Shown piece by piece: positions 1 through 7,750 of a stretch of 64,000 nt of DNA (positions are counted from its first letter, which is position 1; each line of letters begins with the position of its first letter). A program made the translations under genes and the position numbers. The stretch is taken from positions 2,170,001 to 2,234,000 of the forward strand of contig NZ_JAKFGN010000001.1 of NCBI RefSeq assembly GCF_021502575.1, given 5' to 3'. Source of the DNA: Bradyrhizobium sp. G127 (GTDB lineage: Bacteria; Pseudomonadota; Alphaproteobacteria; Rhizobiales; Xanthobacteraceae). The notes beneath the pieces were generated by a model. That model worked only from the letters and a program-made list of their open reading frames with translations. It was not told where the DNA came from and made no database searches.

Positions 1-690
1 GGCAAGACCTCACTGTTCAATTGCATTTCCGGCTTCTATCGCCCTTCGACCGGCGCGATCGAATTCGGCGGCGACGACATCAGCAAATTGCATCCGCCGG
101 CGCGGGCTAAGATGGGGTTGGCACGCACGTTCCAGAACATCGCGCTGTTTCGCGGCATGACCGTGCTCGACAATATCAAGCTCGGCCGCCACGCCCACAT
201 GCACACCAATGTGTTCGATGCGTTGTGGTACTTCGGCCGCGCGAAACGCGAAGAGCTTGAGCTTCGCTCCGAGATTGAGCGGCGAGTCCTTGATTTTCTT
301 GAGATGGAACACATTCGAGACCAGCCGGTGGCCTCATTATCCTACGGCTTGCGCAAGCGCGTCGAGCTTGCGCGCGCACTCGCCATGAAGCCGCGCATTC
401 TGATGCTGGATGAGCCGGTGGCGGGCATGAACCGCGAAGAGACCGAAGACATGGCGCGCTTCATCCTTGATGTGAAGGAGGAGTGGGGCGTCACCATCCT
501 GATGGTCGAGCACGACATGGGCCTTGTGATGGATATTTCCGACCATGTCGTTGTATTGAATTTCGGTCAGGTGATCGCGGCCGGAAAGCCTGTGGAGATC
601 CAGAACAATCCGGACGTCATCGCGGCTTATCTCGGCTCCGGCGATGTGGGCGATCTGTCGCGGCGAATCGCCGGCGAGAGGGCGGCGTGA
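1..690 (+). CDS. ABC transporter ATP-binding protein, LivG-like (5' end outside window)
   Basis: ATPase subunit of a HAAT-type (branched-chain amino acid family) importer acting at the inner face of the membrane. The gene is cut by the window edge. Its first visible codons read GKTSLFN, the second half of the Walker A motif, so only about 35-45 residues should be missing. The ABC signature region appears as LSYGLRKRVELARAL, followed by Walker B ILMLDEP and the family-typical continuation VAGMN, then the switch histidine in VEHDMG. The stop codon overlaps the start of the permease gene, so translation is probably coupled. The LivH-, LivM-, binding-protein- and LivF-like genes follow in order. 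The family is certain. The substrate is not: the acyl-CoA ligase ending the operon argues for an organic acid rather than an amino acid. Confidence 0.93.
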   Translation, partial: GKTSLFNCISGFYRPSTGAIEFGGDDISKLHPPARAKMGLARTFQNIALFRGMTVLDNIKLGRHAHMHTNVFDALWYFGRAKREELELRSEIERRVLDFLEMEHIRDQPVASLSYGLRKRVELARALAMKPRILMLDEPVAGMNREETEDMARFILDVKEEWGVTILMVEHDMGLVMDISDHVVVLNFGQVIAAGKPVEIQNNPDVIAAYLGSGDVGDLSRRIAGERAA

Positions 691-1568
691 TGGATTGGTT
701 GTTCCTGTTCGAAATCGTTCTGTCGGGTCTTGGCTCGGGCGCGCTGCTGGCGCTGACCGGCATCGCTTTCGTGCTGATCTACAAGGCCACCAAGGTATTG
801 AACCTTGCGGTCGGCGAAATGCTGATGCTGTGCGCCTATTTTTTTTTCGGAATGACCGCCGCGCTGGCGTTGCCGGTCTGGCTTGCGATCATCCTGACGG
901 TGATCGGCGGCGGTATTCTCGGCGGCGTCATCGAGCGCATTCTGATCCGCCCGATGCTCGGCGAAAGCCCGATCTCGGTGTTCATGGTCACGGTGGGTCT
1001 GAGTTCGGTCCTCATCGGTTTCGTCGAATTCTTCTGGGGCAGCGATCCAGCAACCTTGCCGAACTTCCTGCCGTCGAAGCCCGTCTTCATCGGAAGTGCT
1101 TATATCTCGCCGAAGATCGCGGTGAGTTTCGTGGTGGCGACCGTCCTTATTGCGGCGTTCCTTGTGATCTTTCGCACATGGCGCGGCGGCGTGGCGTTGC
1201 GCGCCACGGCGACCGATCAGGGCGCGGCGTTTTCCTGCGGCATTAATGTGCCTGCGGTGTTCTCGGTGTCGTGGATCGTTGCCGGCATGGCGGCGGCGGG
1301 ATCGGGCATTCTGATCGGCTCCATCGGCGGCATCTCGCCGACCATGGGTGTGTTTGGCCTGTCGGTGCTGGTCGCGGTGATCGTCGGCGGTCTGGACTCG
1401 ATTGCCGGCGCTCTGGTTGCGGGCCTCGCGATCGGCGTCGTCGAAGCACTCGTCGGCACCTATCTCGGCGGTGAATTCAAGCTACTCGTCACCTTCTGTA
1501 TCCTTGTGGTCGCATTGATGATCCGTCCCTACGGATTATTCGGCACTGTTGAAATCGAGCGACTCTGA
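690..1568 (+). CDS. ABC transporter permease, LivH-like
   Basis: Inner-membrane permease of the HAAT transporter, 292 residues, with roughly eight hydrophobic segments. The ATG at 690 is chosen because it overlaps the stop of the ATPase gene (TGATG) and gives MDWLFLFEIVLSG, a normal LivH N-terminus. A longer open frame from 483 would lie inside the ATPase gene. The conserved segment GLNLAVGE-like (here VLNLAVGEMLML) and the cytoplasmic loop motif VGGLDSIAGALVAG near the C-terminus are typical of LivH. A run of nine T residues at 839-847 encodes part of a Tyr-Phe-Phe-Phe stretch; the frame is intact. It should pair with the LivM-like protein encoded next. Confidence 0.93.
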   Translation: MDWLFLFEIVLSGLGSGALLALTGIAFVLIYKATKVLNLAVGEMLMLCAYFFFGMTAALALPVWLAIILTVIGGGILGGVIERILIRPMLGESPISVFMVTVGLSSVLIGFVEFFWGSDPATLPNFLPSKPVFIGSAYISPKIAVSFVVATVLIAAFLVIFRTWRGGVALRATATDQGAAFSCGINVPAVFSVSWIVAGMAAAGSGILIGSIGGISPTMGVFGLSVLVAVIVGGLDSIAGALVAGLAIGVVEALVGTYLGGEFKLLVTFCILVVALMIRPYGLFGTVEIERL

Positions 1569-2608
1569 TGCGTATCGGTGCCGTCCATCAAACCTACGCC
1601 CAGGCAGAAGCGCTGCTCGACACCAATTTCCAGCGCGTGATGCTGGCTGCGCTGTTCGCGGCGCTGGTGCTGTTCCCGTTCTTTGCAGATCAATACTGGA
1701 TCTATCTCGCGTGTCTGGTTCTCATTCACATCGTCAGCACGACTGGCCTCAATATTTTGACCGGCTACACCGGGCTTGTGAGTCTGGGGCAGGCGGCTTT
1801 CATGTCGGTGGGCGCGTACACGGTCGCCATTCTGGAAATCCGCGTCGGCACGCCGTTTATCATCAACCTCATCCTAGCCGGTTTCGTCTCGGCGGCTGTC
1901 GGCCTCGTCGTTGGCGTGCCGAGTCTGCGGGTGAAGGGGCTTTATCTGGCGATCGCGACCATCGCCGCGTCCTTTATCCTGCATTTCCTGTTCGCCAACG
2001 GTCCGGCGTTCCTCGGAGGGACTCAAGGGTTGAGCATGCCGCCAGCACGGCTGTTCGGCTATGATCTTGCGCGGCCATTTCAGCTCTACTGGCTGTTCAT
2101 GCCGCTGACGGCGCTGTCGGTGGTCGCGGCAGCGAACCTGTTCCGCACCCGGATCGGCCGCGCCTTCATCGCCATCCGCGACCGTGACATTTCGGCGGAG
2201 GTGCTCGGCATTCCGCTGCTGAAATACAAGCTGCTCTCGTTCGCACTGTCATCGTTCTACGCAGGCGTCGCGGGCGGCATGTGGGCGTACTTCTTCAGGG
2301 TGGTGACGCCGGAAAGTTTCCCGCTGATCTATTCGGTGTTCTTCCTCGCCGCCGTCATTGTCGGCGGCATGGGGACCATTCTCGGCGCGATCCTCGGCGC
2401 AATCTTCATGACCATGGTGCCGGAGTTCCTGAAGATTGCGGTATCCTATTTGACTTTCATTCCGAATGCGACGGCGCAATTGTCGCCGATCCGGACGATC
2501 GTTTTCGGCGCGCTCATTATCGGGTTCCTGCTGTTCGAGCCGCAGGGCCTAGCCGAAATCTGGCGCCGCGTGCGGCGTTTCTTTCATATATGGCCGTTCA
2601 AAAAATGA
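1568..2608 (+). CDS. ABC transporter permease, LivM-like
   Basis: Second permease of the HAAT transporter, 346 residues. The start codon overlaps the preceding stop (TGATG). The N-terminus carries about 30 polar residues before the first membrane segment, as is common in LivM. Typical motifs are visible: YTGLVSLGQAAFMSVGAY early on, and VGGMGTILGAILGAIF in the cytoplasmic loop that contacts the ATPases. The C-terminus ends in a basic tail (RRVRRFFHIWPFKK). A LivHM heterodimer with LivG- and LivF-like ATPases is the expected assembly. The binding-protein gene follows after 19 bases. Confidence 0.93.
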   Translation: MRIGAVHQTYAQAEALLDTNFQRVMLAALFAALVLFPFFADQYWIYLACLVLIHIVSTTGLNILTGYTGLVSLGQAAFMSVGAYTVAILEIRVGTPFIINLILAGFVSAAVGLVVGVPSLRVKGLYLAIATIAASFILHFLFANGPAFLGGTQGLSMPPARLFGYDLARPFQLYWLFMPLTALSVVAAANLFRTRIGRAFIAIRDRDISAEVLGIPLLKYKLLSFALSSFYAGVAGGMWAYFFRVVTPESFPLIYSVFFLAAVIVGGMGTILGAILGAIFMTMVPEFLKIAVSYLTFIPNATAQLSPIRTIVFGALIIGFLLFEPQGLAEIWRRVRRFFHIWPFKK

Positions 2609-2627
2609 CAAACAGGGAGAAACACCA

Positions 2628-3806
2628 ATGAGAGTCTTTCCAACGCGCCGCAAGGTGCTGTCTTATGCAGCCGCTGGCTGCCTCGCTCTAGGTCTTCAAG
2701 CTCCGGCACAGGCCGCCGACGATATCGTCATCGGCGCTTCAATGCCGATGACCGGCGTGTTCGCATTCGCCGGCATCGCGCTCAACAATGCGTTCCAGGA
2801 CTATGTGAAGATCGTCAATGACGCCGGCGGCATCAACGGCCGCAAGATCAAGTATGTCGCTGAAGACACCGGCTACAAGGTCGACAATTCGGTGGCAGTG
2901 TTCAACCGCATCACTAGCCAGGAGAAGGTGAGCCTTTATTACGGCGACTCGACAGCTTTCTCGAAGACCATCAATGCCGAACTGAACCGCCGCGGCGACA
3001 TCGTTCTCGCGGGGGCATCTTTTGCGTCCGAACTGAACGATCCGAAGAACTTTCCATATCAGTTCATCGCTGGTCCGGATTATTCGGAAATGATCGGCAT
3101 CCTGCTGGAGTACATCGCCAAGACCAAGCCGGGCGCCAAGATCGCTCTCGTCAACTCCGACACCGAATTCGGGCGCGATCCGATCGTGCCGACCGAGAAG
3201 CGTGCGGCTGAACTCGGCTTGAAGATCGTAGAGAAGATCGCAACGCCCCCGACCAGCGTTGACGTGTCCACCGAAGTGCTCAAGCTGCGTCGCGCCGATC
3301 CGGACTACACGATCTTCCACGGCTACATTCTGGCGCCTCTGCCGGAATTCATGACGCAGGCCAAGCAGCTTGGCCTCAAGACCAAGTTCATGGGGACGTT
3401 CTGGTCGATGGACAACGCCATCTGGGCGAAGTCCGCCGAGGTGGCCGACGGCTTCATGGGCGTGATGCCGTATCGCTATTACTTCGACACCGAAGGCAAA
3501 TCGCCGATGCTGGAGAAGATCCGGCAGATCCGCCCCGAGTATCAGTCGACCGGCTACATGCAGGGCTTTCTCACCGCGATGCTGATGACCGAAGCTGCCA
3601 AGCGCACGCTTGACGCCAAGAAGGATCTCACAGCGGCCAACATGAAGGCCTCGCTGAATTCCATCAAGGATTTCGACACCGGTGGCATCATTGGCGTGCC
3701 GATTTCGATTCCCGGAAACACCGTTCCTGTCGGCCGCGTCTATCAATATGACGGCGCTAACAAGACCATGAAGCCGGTCTCCGACTGGATCAAGATCGCG
3801 AAGTAA
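2628..3806 (+). CDS. HAAT-family periplasmic substrate-binding protein
   Basis: Periplasmic receptor that delivers substrate to the LivHM-like permeases, 392 residues. The N-terminus is a signal peptide: a basic region with an Arg-Arg pair (TRRKVLSYAAAG), a hydrophobic core, and AQA|ADD near residue 29. The RRKVL spacing leaves open export by Tat as well as Sec. The mature protein begins DIVIGASMPMTGVFAFAG, the usual start of type I periplasmic folds that bind amino acids, amides or aromatic and aliphatic acids. A ribosome-binding sequence (agggaga) lies about 9 bases before the ATG. The next gene, the second ATPase, begins 5 bases after the stop. Ligand identity cannot be read from sequence. 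Confidence 0.92.
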   Translation: MRVFPTRRKVLSYAAAGCLALGLQAPAQAADDIVIGASMPMTGVFAFAGIALNNAFQDYVKIVNDAGGINGRKIKYVAEDTGYKVDNSVAVFNRITSQEKVSLYYGDSTAFSKTINAELNRRGDIVLAGASFASELNDPKNFPYQFIAGPDYSEMIGILLEYIAKTKPGAKIALVNSDTEFGRDPIVPTEKRAAELGLKIVEKIATPPTSVDVSTEVLKLRRADPDYTIFHGYILAPLPEFMTQAKQLGLKTKFMGTFWSMDNAIWAKSAEVADGFMGVMPYRYYFDTEGKSPMLEKIRQIRPEYQSTGYMQGFLTAMLMTEAAKRTLDAKKDLTAANMKASLNSIKDFDTGGIIGVPISIPGNTVPVGRVYQYDGANKTMKPVSDWIKIAK

Positions 3807-3811
3807 CGACA

Positions 3812-4624
3812 ATGACCGCGGAAGCACTTCTCTCCGTCAACAACATCGAGGTCGTCTATAACAAGACGGTCCAGGTGCTCCGCGGCCTGTCGCTGAAAGT
3901 CGACAAGGGAGCGGTGGTCGCATTGCTCGGCTCCAACGGGGCGGGCAAGTCGACCACGCTCAAGGCTATCTCCAATCTTCTCGAACTGGAAGACGGCAAG
4001 GTCACCACCGGCGAAATCCTGTTCAAGGGAGGCGCCATCTCGCGCTTCGCTCCGCATCAACTGGTGCGGAGCGGACTTTTCCATGTGATGGAAGGGCGCA
4101 GGATTTTCGAAGACCTGACGGTGGAGGAAAATCTCACCGCCGCGACCTATGCGATGACGGCGCGCGCGGGCGGCAGGACGCCGTTCGATCTGGTCTACAC
4201 CTATTTCCCGCGTCTCTTTGAGCGCCGAACCGGACGCGCGGGTTATCTGTCTGGCGGCGAACAACAGATGCTAGCCATCGGTCGTGCGCTGATCGCGCAG
4301 CCCGAACTGATGCTGCTGGACGAGCCGTCGCTCGGTCTTTCTCCCAAGCTGGTGGAAGAAATCTTCACCATCATCGCGCGGATCAACCGCGAGCAGGGGG
4401 TCTCGATGCTGCTGGTGGAGCAGAACGCGGCAGTGGCATTCGCAGTCTCGACTTACGGCTACATCATGGAGTCGGGCAAGATCGTCACCGACGGGCCGAC
4501 CGAGCAATTGATCCGCGATCAGGACGTGCGGGAGTTCTATCTCGGCGTTGGTGCCGCCAATGCCGAGACCAAGGGCTTCCGCGGCATCAAGCACTACAAG
4601 CGCCGCAAGCGCTGGCTCTCATGA
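3812..4624 (+). CDS. ABC transporter ATP-binding protein, LivF-like
   Basis: Second ATPase of the HAAT importer, 270 residues. Visible motifs are Walker A GSNGAGKST, the LivF-type segment HVMEGRRIFEDLTVEENL, the signature YLSGGEQQMLAIGRAL, Walker B LMLLDEPSLGLSP and the H-loop-like LLVEQN. It is slightly longer than E. coli LivF (about 237 residues) because of a basic C-terminal tail (KHYKRRKRWLS), a pattern common in transporter operons that carry an acyl-CoA ligase. The last four bases overlap the ligase start (ATGA), which ties transport and ligase translation together. Confidence 0.93.
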   Translation: MTAEALLSVNNIEVVYNKTVQVLRGLSLKVDKGAVVALLGSNGAGKSTTLKAISNLLELEDGKVTTGEILFKGGAISRFAPHQLVRSGLFHVMEGRRIFEDLTVEENLTAATYAMTARAGGRTPFDLVYTYFPRLFERRTGRAGYLSGGEQQMLAIGRALIAQPELMLLDEPSLGLSPKLVEEIFTIIARINREQGVSMLLVEQNAAVAFAVSTYGYIMESGKIVTDGPTEQLIRDQDVREFYLGVGAANAETKGFRGIKHYKRRKRWLS

Positions 4625-6438
4625 ACGAGGTCACCATGACCGAGAGATTTCCGGAACACACGCTGTCGCAGATGCTGCGCGAAAACGCACGCCGCCATCC
4701 GGATCGCGTGGCGATCCGGCAGAAAGAGTTTGGCATCTGGAATCCATGTACGTGGCGGGGCTATTACGAGCGCGCCTGCCATATCGGCCTCGGCTTTCGT
4801 GCGCTTGGTCTGAGTGCGGGCGGCCACGTGGCCATCCTGTCTGAGAATCGCATCGAATGGGTGCTGGCGCAACTCGGCGCCAACATCATGGACGGCATCG
4901 CGGTCGGCGTTTATCCGACCAGCCCGTCGAACGAAGTCGCCTACGTGCTGGCGCATTCGGAATCCGAAATCATTGTCTGCGAAGATCAGGAGCAGGTCGA
5001 CAAAGTTCTGGAGCGTCGCGACGAATTGCCGAAGCTGCAGCAGATCGTGGTGATCGAAACCAAGGGCATCAGGGATTATCCGCCCGATCAGGTGATATCG
5101 TTCGAAACGCTGGAAGCCTTGGGCACGGATTATGAGACGAGCCACGCGGCTTTGGCCGGTGAGATACTCGACCGGCAGTTGCTCTCGCAGATCGCGCTCA
5201 TCATCTACACGTCTGGTTCGACCGGAAAGCCGAAAGGTGCGATGCTGAGCTACAACAACATTCGCGCGCAGGCCCTCGCCGCCACGGAGCGGCTCGGCCT
5301 CGATCAATCGGAAAGCCTGCTGTCCTATCTGCCGCTCTGCCATGTCGCCGAACAGATGACGACGGTGATGGTGCCGGTCTATCTCGGCTCGCTGGTCAAT
5401 TTCGGGGAATCGATCCGTACCGTGCAGGAAGACCTGCGCGAGGTGGCACCGAGCATGTTCCTTGGCGTGCCGCGCATCTGGGAAAAGCTGCATTCGTCGA
5501 TCCACATCAAGCTTCTGGAAGCGGGACGCGTCCGGCGCACGCTGTTCGAGCGTGCCTATGCAGCTTGCGAGTCGTTCGCCGAAAAAAATCCCGCCGACAG
5601 AACGCTGTCCGAGCGTGTAAAGTTCGGACTGTCCTATTGGCTGATTTTCCGCGCCTTGCAGAACTTCATCGGCCTGCGCGAAACCCGCATCGCCATGACG
5701 GGGGCCGCGCCGATCTCGTCGGCGATTGTGCATTTCTTCCGCACCATCGGCGTGCCGCTGATCGAGGTCTATGGACTAACAGAAAGCTCGGGGATTGCGC
5801 TCGGGCAGGTGCTGTCCGACCGGCGGGTGGGCACGGTCGGCAGCGGCATTGCCCGCATGGAGACCAGGCTCGGCGCCTCGAATGAGTTGCTCATTCGCGG
5901 CGATACTGTGTTTTCAGGATATTATCGCAACGAAGAAGCGACCAAAGCCTCCATCCGCGATGGTTGGCTGCATACCGGCGATGTGGCGGAGTTCTCCGAC
6001 GGTCACTTCCGCATCGTCGACCGTCTGAAGGACATCATGATCACCGCGGGCGGAAAAAATCTGAGTCCGTCCGAAATCGAGAATACCGTCAAGGCCAGTC
6101 CCTTTATTAAAGAATGCATCGTTATTGCCGAGGCGCGGAAATATGTCTCCGCGCTGATCCAGATCGACTACGATCTTGCCGGGAAGTGGGCCGAGGAAAA
6201 GGGGCTTGCTTATACCAATTTCAAAAATCTTACCGAGAACGCCAGCCTACGCGATCTGATCCAGTCTGAAATCGACGCGGCGAATGCGCAGCTCGCTCAG
6301 GTCGCGCAGATCCGAAAATTTTATCTGCTGACCAAGGAACTCGACCACGACGACGACGAGGTCACGGCGACGATGAAGGTCCGCCGGGCCAATGTTCAGG
6401 TCAAGTATCGGGCTGAAATCGAGAGTCTTTACAGGTGA
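4621..6438 (+). CDS. AMP-dependent acyl-CoA ligase (long-chain/aryl acid type) in HAAT operon
   Basis: Predicted ATP-dependent acyl-CoA synthetase of the ANL superfamily, 605 residues. The AMP-binding motif YTSGSTGKPKG lies at residues 196-206. It is followed by VYGLTESSG, the adenylation signature, and DRLKDIMITAGGKNLSP, the hinge and A8 region with the glycine-rich loop. It belongs to the FAA1/FadD15-like branch. The start overlaps the LivF-like stop by 4 bases; an in-frame ATG at 4636 is an alternative. Ending a HAAT operon with a ligase suggests vectorial uptake: the imported acid becomes a CoA thioester at once. The actual acid (fatty, aromatic or dicarboxylic) is unknown. A strong hairpin pair follows the gene. 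Confidence 0.9.
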   Translation: MNEVTMTERFPEHTLSQMLRENARRHPDRVAIRQKEFGIWNPCTWRGYYERACHIGLGFRALGLSAGGHVAILSENRIEWVLAQLGANIMDGIAVGVYPTSPSNEVAYVLAHSESEIIVCEDQEQVDKVLERRDELPKLQQIVVIETKGIRDYPPDQVISFETLEALGTDYETSHAALAGEILDRQLLSQIALIIYTSGSTGKPKGAMLSYNNIRAQALAATERLGLDQSESLLSYLPLCHVAEQMTTVMVPVYLGSLVNFGESIRTVQEDLREVAPSMFLGVPRIWEKLHSSIHIKLLEAGRVRRTLFERAYAACESFAEKNPADRTLSERVKFGLSYWLIFRALQNFIGLRETRIAMTGAAPISSAIVHFFRTIGVPLIEVYGLTESSGIALGQVLSDRRVGTVGSGIARMETRLGASNELLIRGDTVFSGYYRNEEATKASIRDGWLHTGDVAEFSDGHFRIVDRLKDIMITAGGKNLSPSEIENTVKASPFIKECIVIAEARKYVSALIQIDYDLAGKWAEEKGLAYTNFKNLTENASLRDLIQSEIDAANAQLAQVAQIRKFYLLTKELDHDDDEVTATMKVRRANVQVKYRAEIESLYR

Positions 6439-6440
6439 GC

Positions 6441-6501
6441 CGGGCGGAATCCGCCCGCACTATTACAAGAAGCATGACGGCTGAAAACCATCATGCTTCT
6501 T
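6441..6501. terminator. Tandem hairpins between convergent genes
   Basis: Two inverted repeats fill the 74-base gap between the ligase and the convergent SDR gene. The first, 6441-6457, is CGGGCGGA-A-TCCGCCCG. The second has perfect 11-base arms AAGAAGCATGA (6467-6477) and TCATGCTTCTT (6491-6501). The position between convergent genes fits a bidirectional terminator. No long U tract follows on either strand. Confidence 0.6.
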
Positions 6502-6512
6502 CTTGATGGCAT

Positions 6513-7253
6513 TCAGACGAGGCCCCCATTGGCGCGTAGCACCTGGCCGTTAATCCATCCGCCGTCGGGGCCCGCGAGAAACGACACTGTGCCAGCGATG
6601 TCGGCGGGCTGAGCGAGACGTTCGAGCGGCGCCGTTTTCGCCATGCGCTCGATCAGCTCGGGTGATTTGCCGTTGAGAAACAGATCGGTGGCGGTAGGGC
6701 CGGGTGCCACGGCGTTGACGGTGATGTTGCGGCCCCGCATTTCCTTCGCAAGGATCGCGGTCATCGTCTCGACGGCGGCCTTGGTCGCGGCATAGATTCC
6801 GTAGTTCTCCAGCTTTGTTCCCACAACGCTCGTTGAGAAGTTGATGACGCGGCCGCCCTTGCGCAAATGCCTGGCCGCTTCGCGCAAACCGTTGAACGTG
6901 CCTTTCAGGTTAATGGCGATCATGCGGTCGAATGCAGCATCATCGGCATCGGCGAAACTTGCAAGCTGCATGACGCCTGCGTTGTTCACCAGCACGTCCA
7001 CGCCGCCAAAGGCTGTTTCTGTCACGTTGAACATGCGGCGAACCGCCTCCGGATCGCTGACGTCAGCCTTGACGGAGAGGGCGCGACCACCTGCAGCCTC
7101 GATCTTTGCGACAAGGGCCTCAGCTTCAGGCTGGCTGCCGGCATAGTTGATGACAACGGTGAAGCCGTCCTTGGCGAGGCGTTCGGCAATCGCCGCGCCT
7201 ATTCCGCGCGAAGCCCCAGTCACGATTGCTACCCTGTTGGATTGGTTGGTCAT
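6513..7253 (-). CDS. Short-chain dehydrogenase/reductase (FabG-like)
   Basis: NAD(P)-dependent SDR oxidoreductase, 246 residues, soluble. The Rossmann motif TGASRGIG is at residues 12-19, NNAG in the middle and the catalytic YxxxK as YAATK, preceded by the serine in INFSTSVVG. The start at 7253 is preferred: the minus strand shows GGAG six bases upstream and the protein then has the usual 245-residue length. The open frame continues upstream to 7397 without family similarity, and a second ATG at 7265 is possible. It stands alone, facing the ligase and divergent from the pqq cluster. The substrate is unknown. A TTTAC/GTAAA palindrome lies in its upstream region. Confidence 0.88.
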   Translation of the reverse strand: MTNQSNRVAIVTGASRGIGAAIAERLAKDGFTVVINYAGSQPEAEALVAKIEAAGGRALSVKADVSDPEAVRRMFNVTETAFGGVDVLVNNAGVMQLASFADADDAAFDRMIAINLKGTFNGLREAARHLRKGGRVINFSTSVVGTKLENYGIYAATKAAVETMTAILAKEMRGRNITVNAVAPGPTATDLFLNGKSPELIERMAKTAPLERLAQPADIAGTVSFLAGPDGGWINGQVLRANGGLV

Positions 7254-7422
7254 CTTGTTCTCCATGGCCGCTTTGTTCCCCACCGGCTTGCGGGCGCTCA
7301 GTTGCCGCAAGACCGCGGCGCTTGCGGCGTTCGTGATGCCCGGTGCGAAGGTGAACGACGCCCTAGTTCCGAGTCTTTTGCGTTGCAGCGAAGTCACGCT
7401 TTTGTGGCAGCCGCGCGCGAAC

Positions 7423-7439
7423 TTTACATGACAGGTAAA
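7423..7439. promoter_or_regulatory. Candidate operator upstream of the SDR gene
   Basis: Interrupted palindrome TTTAC-ATGACAG-GTAAA in the 259-base gap between the SDR gene and pqqA. Size and symmetry resemble TetR-family operators. No regulator gene adjoins it, so the assignment is inference only. Confidence 0.35.
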
Positions 7440-7512
7440 TAGAACTCCGTGTTAGTTTAGGTGTTGATGAGGACATAAGAATCCCATCATCAAAAGGGTA
7501 AGGAGACCAACA

Positions 7513-7593
7513 ATGGCCTGGAAGACCCCCAAGATTGTCGAAGTACCGGTCGGCATGGAAATCAACATGTACGCCTGCGCGGTGCGCAAGTAA
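7513..7593 (+). CDS. pqqA: PQQ precursor peptide PqqA
   Basis: Ribosomally made 26-residue precursor of the redox cofactor pyrroloquinoline quinone. The peptide reads MAWKTPKIVEVPVGMEINMY and ends ACAVRK. Glu16 and Tyr20, spaced as ExxxY, are the residues crosslinked by PqqE and excised to form PQQ. An excellent ribosome-binding site (aaggaga) precedes the ATG. The length and the MAWxxPxxxE pattern are typical of the family. It is the first gene of the cluster and is separated from pqqB by 157 bases holding a hairpin, consistent with extra pqqA transcript relative to downstream genes. Confidence 0.97.
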   Translation: MAWKTPKIVEVPVGMEINMYACAVRK

Positions 7594-7638
7594 GCGACAC
7601 CGTTATCACGCTCGTAGTGGAGTGATCCGGTTTGCGTC

Positions 7639-7668
7639 AGGAATTCCTCGATCCTAAGAGGTATTCCT
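7639..7668 (+). terminator. Hairpin between pqqA and pqqB (attenuator candidate)
   Basis: Inverted repeat AGGAATTCCTC (7639-7649) and GAGGTATTCCT (7658-7668) with one mismatch and an 8-base loop. The location, directly after the small precursor gene, is where other pqq operons have partial terminators that raise pqqA expression above pqqB-E. There is no clear U tract, so an RNA-stabilising role is equally possible. Confidence 0.5.
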
Positions 7669-7750
7669 GCGCGATGCCGGGTTTGTCTGCGTCTGCGATA
7701 AATTCGGCCAATCAATTATCCTCAGCTGGAATCGAGGGCGGAGCCTTCGT

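Noticed and set aside
2739-3827. 362-codon open frame on the minus strand
   Set aside because: Lies wholly antisense to the binding-protein gene and has a His/Arg/Gly-rich translation typical of the opposite strand of GC-rich genes.
6441-6501. Possible CRISPR or attachment site at the twin hairpins
   Set aside because: Only two unlike hairpins, with no repeat-spacer pattern and no integrase nearby; a terminator explains them.
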